Shown here piece after piece: positions 61,563 to 64,000 of a DNA stretch of 64,000 nt (the first letter of the stretch is position 1; the number at the start of each line of letters is the position of its first letter). Both the position numbers and the translations under genes were made by a program. This stretch comes from Oscillospiraceae bacterium (lineage in GTDB: Bacteria; Bacillota; Clostridia; Oscillospirales; Acutalibacteraceae). The stretch lies in the NCBI GenBank assembly GCA_015066395.1, contig SVOL01000002.1:62001-126000 (forward strand), written 5' to 3'. The notes beneath the pieces were generated by a model that was not told where the DNA came from, searched no databases, and saw only the letters and a list, made by a program, of their open reading frames with translations.

Positions 61563-61778
61563 TCACTTTTTACTGAATATTTTATTAACCAGCATTGTGG
61601 CAATAATGATAACACCGATAATAACGAAGATGACCAACATACCAATGCCCATATTATCGAGTGTTTCAAGAGCCTTTTCGGGATGCCAGCCCATTCCCTC
61701 ACTGACGGTTTCTGCAACCGAAGAAGTGTCGGTGGCGGCGGCATTGAGCAACTGCAACATCATTGTATATAATTTCAT
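61563..61778 (-). CDS. Small membrane subunit of a sodium-pump decarboxylase (gamma-like)
   Basis: 71 residues. One membrane helix near the C-terminus (about 44-66, MGIGMLVIFVIIGVIIIATM) resembles the OadG helix and is followed by a Lys-rich end NKIFSKK. The N-terminal part is hydrophilic. Its position 16 bp after the beta subunit gene supports the role of gamma/assembly subunit. The sequence is too short for certainty. GGAGG precedes the ATG. Confidence 0.65.
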   Translation of the reverse strand: MKLYTMMLQLLNAAATDTSSVAETVSEGMGWHPEKALETLDNMGIGMLVIFVIIGVIIIATMLVNKIFSKK

Positions 61779-61794
61779 AATCTACTTCCTCCTA

Positions 61795-62886
61795 TCAACC
61801 GAACATATTCAGAATGATACCGCCGGCGATAACCGAAGCGATCTGACCCGAAACATTAACACCCATAGAGTGCATCAAAAGGAAATTCTGCGGATCCTCT
61901 TTAAGGCCCATCTTATGAACGATACGGCCGGACATCGGGAAGGCCGAAATACCTGCGGCACCGATCATCGGGTTGATCTTCTTCCTGGTAAAGAGGTTGA
62001 GGAACTTTGCAAAAAGCACACCACCTGCGGTGTCAACGATAAATGCAACGAGACCTAAGCCCATAATAAGCAGAGTATCGACCTTTAAGAACTTCTCAGC
62101 AGTCATATTGAAGGCAACCGAGATGCCGAGGAAGATGGTGATGAGGTTTGCAAGAACCTTCTGAGCCGTTTCGGACAAAGAATCCAGCACTCCGCACTCT
62201 CTGATAAGGTTACCGAACATAAGGAAACCGATAAGACCGGTTGCCTGAGGAACGATCGCGGCGGCAACAAGAGTTATAACACAGGGGAACAAAATTCTTG
62301 TAGTCTTGGAAACAGCCTTCGGCTCGTAAGCCATACGGATCTTTCTTTCCTTCTTAGTTGTAAGAAGCTTGATGACAGGCGGCTGGATAATGGGTACCAA
62401 AGCCATATAAGAATACGCCGCAACGGTGATAGCACCGACATACTGAGAACCCAGAGTATTAGCAACTGCAATAGAAGTCGGACCGTCAGCCGCACCGATA
62501 ATGCCGATACAAGCAGCATCGATCTCGGGGAAAAACATACGTGCCATAAACACGGTAAAGAATATACCAAACTGAGCCGCGGCACCGAAAAGCATCAACT
62601 TCGGATTAGAAAGCAGAGGGCCGAAATCGATCATCGCTCCGATACCGATAAAGAGCAACAACGGGAAAAGCTCGTTAGCGATACCCGCGTTATAAAGTGT
62701 ATTTATTGGTCCGGTCAACGCATCCGAAAAAGGAATGTTAACCAGAAGTGTACCAAAGCCCATCGGCAAAAGCAATGTGGGCTCCATCTCCTTCTTGATA
62801 GCCAAGAAGATAAGAAGAGCACCGATCAAAAGCATCACGCCCTGCTGCCAGGTGAACTCCAACAGATTTTTATAAAGCAGATCCAT
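61795..62886 (-). CDS. Sodium-ion-translocating decarboxylase, beta subunit
   Basis: 363 residues from ATG 62886 (GGAGG 10 nt upstream). About nine to eleven membrane segments, with the OadB/GcdB/MmdB hallmarks FIGIGAMIDFGPLLSNPKL, GIIGAADGPTSIAVAN (sodium-site aspartate) and GAAGISAFPMSGRIVHKMG. It couples decarboxylation of a carboxybiotin intermediate to sodium export. No alpha (carboxyltransferase) or biotin-carrier gene lies in the window, so these must be elsewhere. The substrate (oxaloacetate, methylmalonyl-CoA or glutaconyl-CoA) is open. Confidence 0.93.
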   Translation of the reverse strand: MDLLYKNLLEFTWQQGVMLLIGALLIFLAIKKEMEPTLLLPMGFGTLLVNIPFSDALTGPINTLYNAGIANELFPLLLFIGIGAMIDFGPLLSNPKLMLFGAAAQFGIFFTVFMARMFFPEIDAACIGIIGAADGPTSIAVANTLGSQYVGAITVAAYSYMALVPIIQPPVIKLLTTKKERKIRMAYEPKAVSKTTRILFPCVITLVAAAIVPQATGLIGFLMFGNLIRECGVLDSLSETAQKVLANLITIFLGISVAFNMTAEKFLKVDTLLIMGLGLVAFIVDTAGGVLFAKFLNLFTRKKINPMIGAAGISAFPMSGRIVHKMGLKEDPQNFLLMHSMGVNVSGQIASVIAGGIILNMFG

Positions 62887-62924
62887 TTTTATTTTACCTC
62901 CGTACAAAATTCAAATGCCAAATA

Positions 62925-62952
62925 ATTATACCATATTTTTTTGAAAAATCAA
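62925..62952 (-). promoter_or_regulatory. Promoter of the sodium-pump pair
   Basis: TTGATT (62952-62947), 16-bp spacer and TATAAT (62930-62925), reading leftward. Confidence 0.65.
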
Positions 62953-63016
62953 TACCTACTCTTTACAATCCCCCGACTTTAATACCCTCATTCGTCGAAA
63001 AATCACATCTTTCCGC

Positions 63017-63045
63017 TTGCAAAATATCGCTTCAATGTTTATAAT
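63017..63045 (+). promoter_or_regulatory. Promoter of proB-proA
   Basis: TTGCAA (63017-63022), 17-bp spacer and TATAAT (63040-63045), about 42 bp before proB. Confidence 0.78.
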
Positions 63046-63086
63046 GTAAGTAATTATATTTTCAGTGTATAAAAGTAGGTAATGGA

Positions 63087-63851
63087 ATGCGTACAGTAAT
63101 TAAAGTAGGAACTTCGACTCTGACCCACAAAACAGGCAATCTCAATATAAGACTTATGGAAGAACTCTGCAAGGTCTTAAGCGACCTTAAAAACGCAGGC
63201 GACGAAATAATCCTCGTCTCCTCAGGTGCTATCGGTATGGGTGTCGGCAAGCTTTCCTTGCAGGAAAAGCCAAAGGATATGCCCACAAAGCAGGCTGTTG
63301 CCGCCGTCGGTCAGTGCGAGCTGATGTATACTTACGACAAGTATTTTTCGGAATACGGTCACACCATTGCTCAGATTCTGCTTACCGGCAGTGACCTTAA
63401 AAACGATCAACGCAGTCTCAACTTCCGCAATACGGTAAACAGGCTTTTAGAGCTGGGTGCTCTGCCTATCATCAACGAAAACGATACGGTTGCCACCGAA
63501 GAGATCGCCGTAGGCGATAATGATACTTTGGCCGCTATCGTGGCGGTCGATATAAACGCCGACCGGCTGATCCTGCTCTCCGATATCGACGGTCTTTACA
63601 CCGCCGATCCGAGACGAGACAACACAGCGAACCTCATTCCCGTGGTCGAAGCTATCACTCCCGAAATCGAGCGTTTGGGCGGTGATGCAGGTTCGGCACT
63701 GGGAACCGGCGGAATGCACACTAAGCTCAACGCCGCCAAGATCTGCACCGAAAACGGCACCGATATGATTATTGCCAACGGTGCTGACCCACGGATCCTC
63801 TACGAAATCGCCGAAGGCAAGCAAATCGGCACAATCTTTCTTAAAAGGTGA
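63087..63851 (+). CDS. proB: Glutamate 5-kinase
   Basis: 254 residues, the short form without a C-terminal PUA domain. Amino-acid kinase motifs: VIKVGTSTLTHKTGNLN, ILVSSGAIGMGVGKL, NENDTVATEEIAVGDNDTLA and LGTGGMHTKLNAAKICTENG. It phosphorylates glutamate as the first step of proline synthesis. It is followed 6 bp later by proA. There is no strong ribosome site; GTAGGTAATGG lies just before the ATG. Confidence 0.95.
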   Translation: MRTVIKVGTSTLTHKTGNLNIRLMEELCKVLSDLKNAGDEIILVSSGAIGMGVGKLSLQEKPKDMPTKQAVAAVGQCELMYTYDKYFSEYGHTIAQILLTGSDLKNDQRSLNFRNTVNRLLELGALPIINENDTVATEEIAVGDNDTLAAIVAVDINADRLILLSDIDGLYTADPRRDNTANLIPVVEAITPEIERLGGDAGSALGTGGMHTKLNAAKICTENGTDMIIANGADPRILYEIAEGKQIGTIFLKR

Positions 63852-63857
63852 GTTTTG

Positions 63858-64000
63858 ATGACTACTTTTGAACTTCTTAAAAAGGCAAAACAGTGCAAAC
63901 TTCAGATGTCGGCGATAACAACCGAACAAAAGGACGAAGCCTTAAAGTGTATGGCGGCGGCTTTAAAGGAAGACACCGCCGAGATCCTTTCGGCCAACGC
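63858..64000 (+). CDS. proA: Gamma-glutamyl phosphate reductase, N-terminus (partial)
   Basis: 47 codons are visible before the window ends. The start ATG 63858 follows AGGTGA in the proB stop region. The product starts MTTFELLKKAKQCKLQMSAI and continues EQKDEALKCMAAALKEDTAE, the usual N-terminal helix of ProA that ends in ILSANA. The position right after proB makes the call secure. It reduces glutamyl-5-phosphate to the semialdehyde. Confidence 0.9.
   Translation, partial: MTTFELLKKAKQCKLQMSAITTEQKDEALKCMAAALKEDTAEILSAN

Overview
The window looks like chromosomal DNA of an anaerobic low-to-mid GC Gram-positive of the Ruminococcaceae/Oscillospiraceae type (Clostridia). The grounds are ferredoxin-linked 2-oxoacid metabolism, T-box leaders, consensus sigma-A promoters (TTGACA, 17 bp, TATAAT), strong AGGAGG ribosome sites, Gls24/FakA/RecG and YmdB gene order, and a sodium-pump decarboxylase subunit. 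Most of it is ordered housekeeping sequence; accessory material is concentrated at 43.6-49.8 kb and 52.9-60.8 kb.

Positions 1-13.7 kb (minus strand) hold the most interesting block. Three T-box leaders, each behind a perfect sigma-A promoter, lie in series. The first (13.4-13.7 kb) precedes a LeuA-like protein, a TIM-barrel/acyl-CoA synthetase fusion and an amidohydrolase. The second (8.4-8.65 kb) precedes an HTH-cupin-acyl-CoA synthetase fusion. The third (5.7-6.0 kb) precedes a paralogue of that fusion, then a ParA-like ATPase and a four-subunit 2-oxoacid:ferredoxin oxidoreductase (VorDBAC type). Manual alignment of the leaders puts UUG (Leu), UUC (Phe) and UAC (Tyr) at the specifier position. 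I infer a tRNA-sensing salvage island that activates exogenous branched-chain and aryl acids to CoA thioesters and reductively carboxylates them to the 2-oxoacid precursors of Leu, Phe and Tyr, a route known biochemically from rumen bacteria.

13.7-24.4 kb: murI-DUF1934-argS leftward, diverging from a rightward run of an EamA transporter, ymdB, a peptide-type solute-binding lipoprotein, gls24, a fakA-like DAK protein and recG. 24.4-30.2 kb: small membrane proteins, a lipoprotein facing an XRE regulator with a palindromic operator, an ArsB/SLC13-type permease, five tRNAs (Val, Asp, Phe, Gly, Cys), hslO, a methyltransferase and a YerC/TrpR-like regulator. 30.3-39.3 kb: one long leftward operon rnj-gdpP-rplI-dnaB-tilS-ftsH. 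39.5-43.5 kb: gapA and two FAD-dependent oxidoreductases.

43.6-49.8 kb: two transcription units, each encoding a large secreted protein with carbohydrate-binding-like modules followed by a tiny 42-43 residue peptide. The peptides share a core (TAVADVET). The larger protein also carries a C-terminal ABC-type sugar-binding domain. 50-53 kb: a SemiSWEET-like protein, a DUF4153 protein and a DUF2975/XRE pair. 53.0-53.5 kb: tRNA-Ser and a cluster of small repeats, including a 51-bp perfect duplication of the tRNA 3' end. 53.7-57.5 kb: GtrA, an FAD oxidoreductase and asnB. 57.6-60.4 kb: an isolated phage-like tail/lysis module. 60.5-60.9 kb: a noncoding stretch with two perfect DnaA boxes. 60.9-64 kb: CarD-like regulator, sodium-pump gamma-like and beta subunits, and proB-proA (proA cut by the window end).
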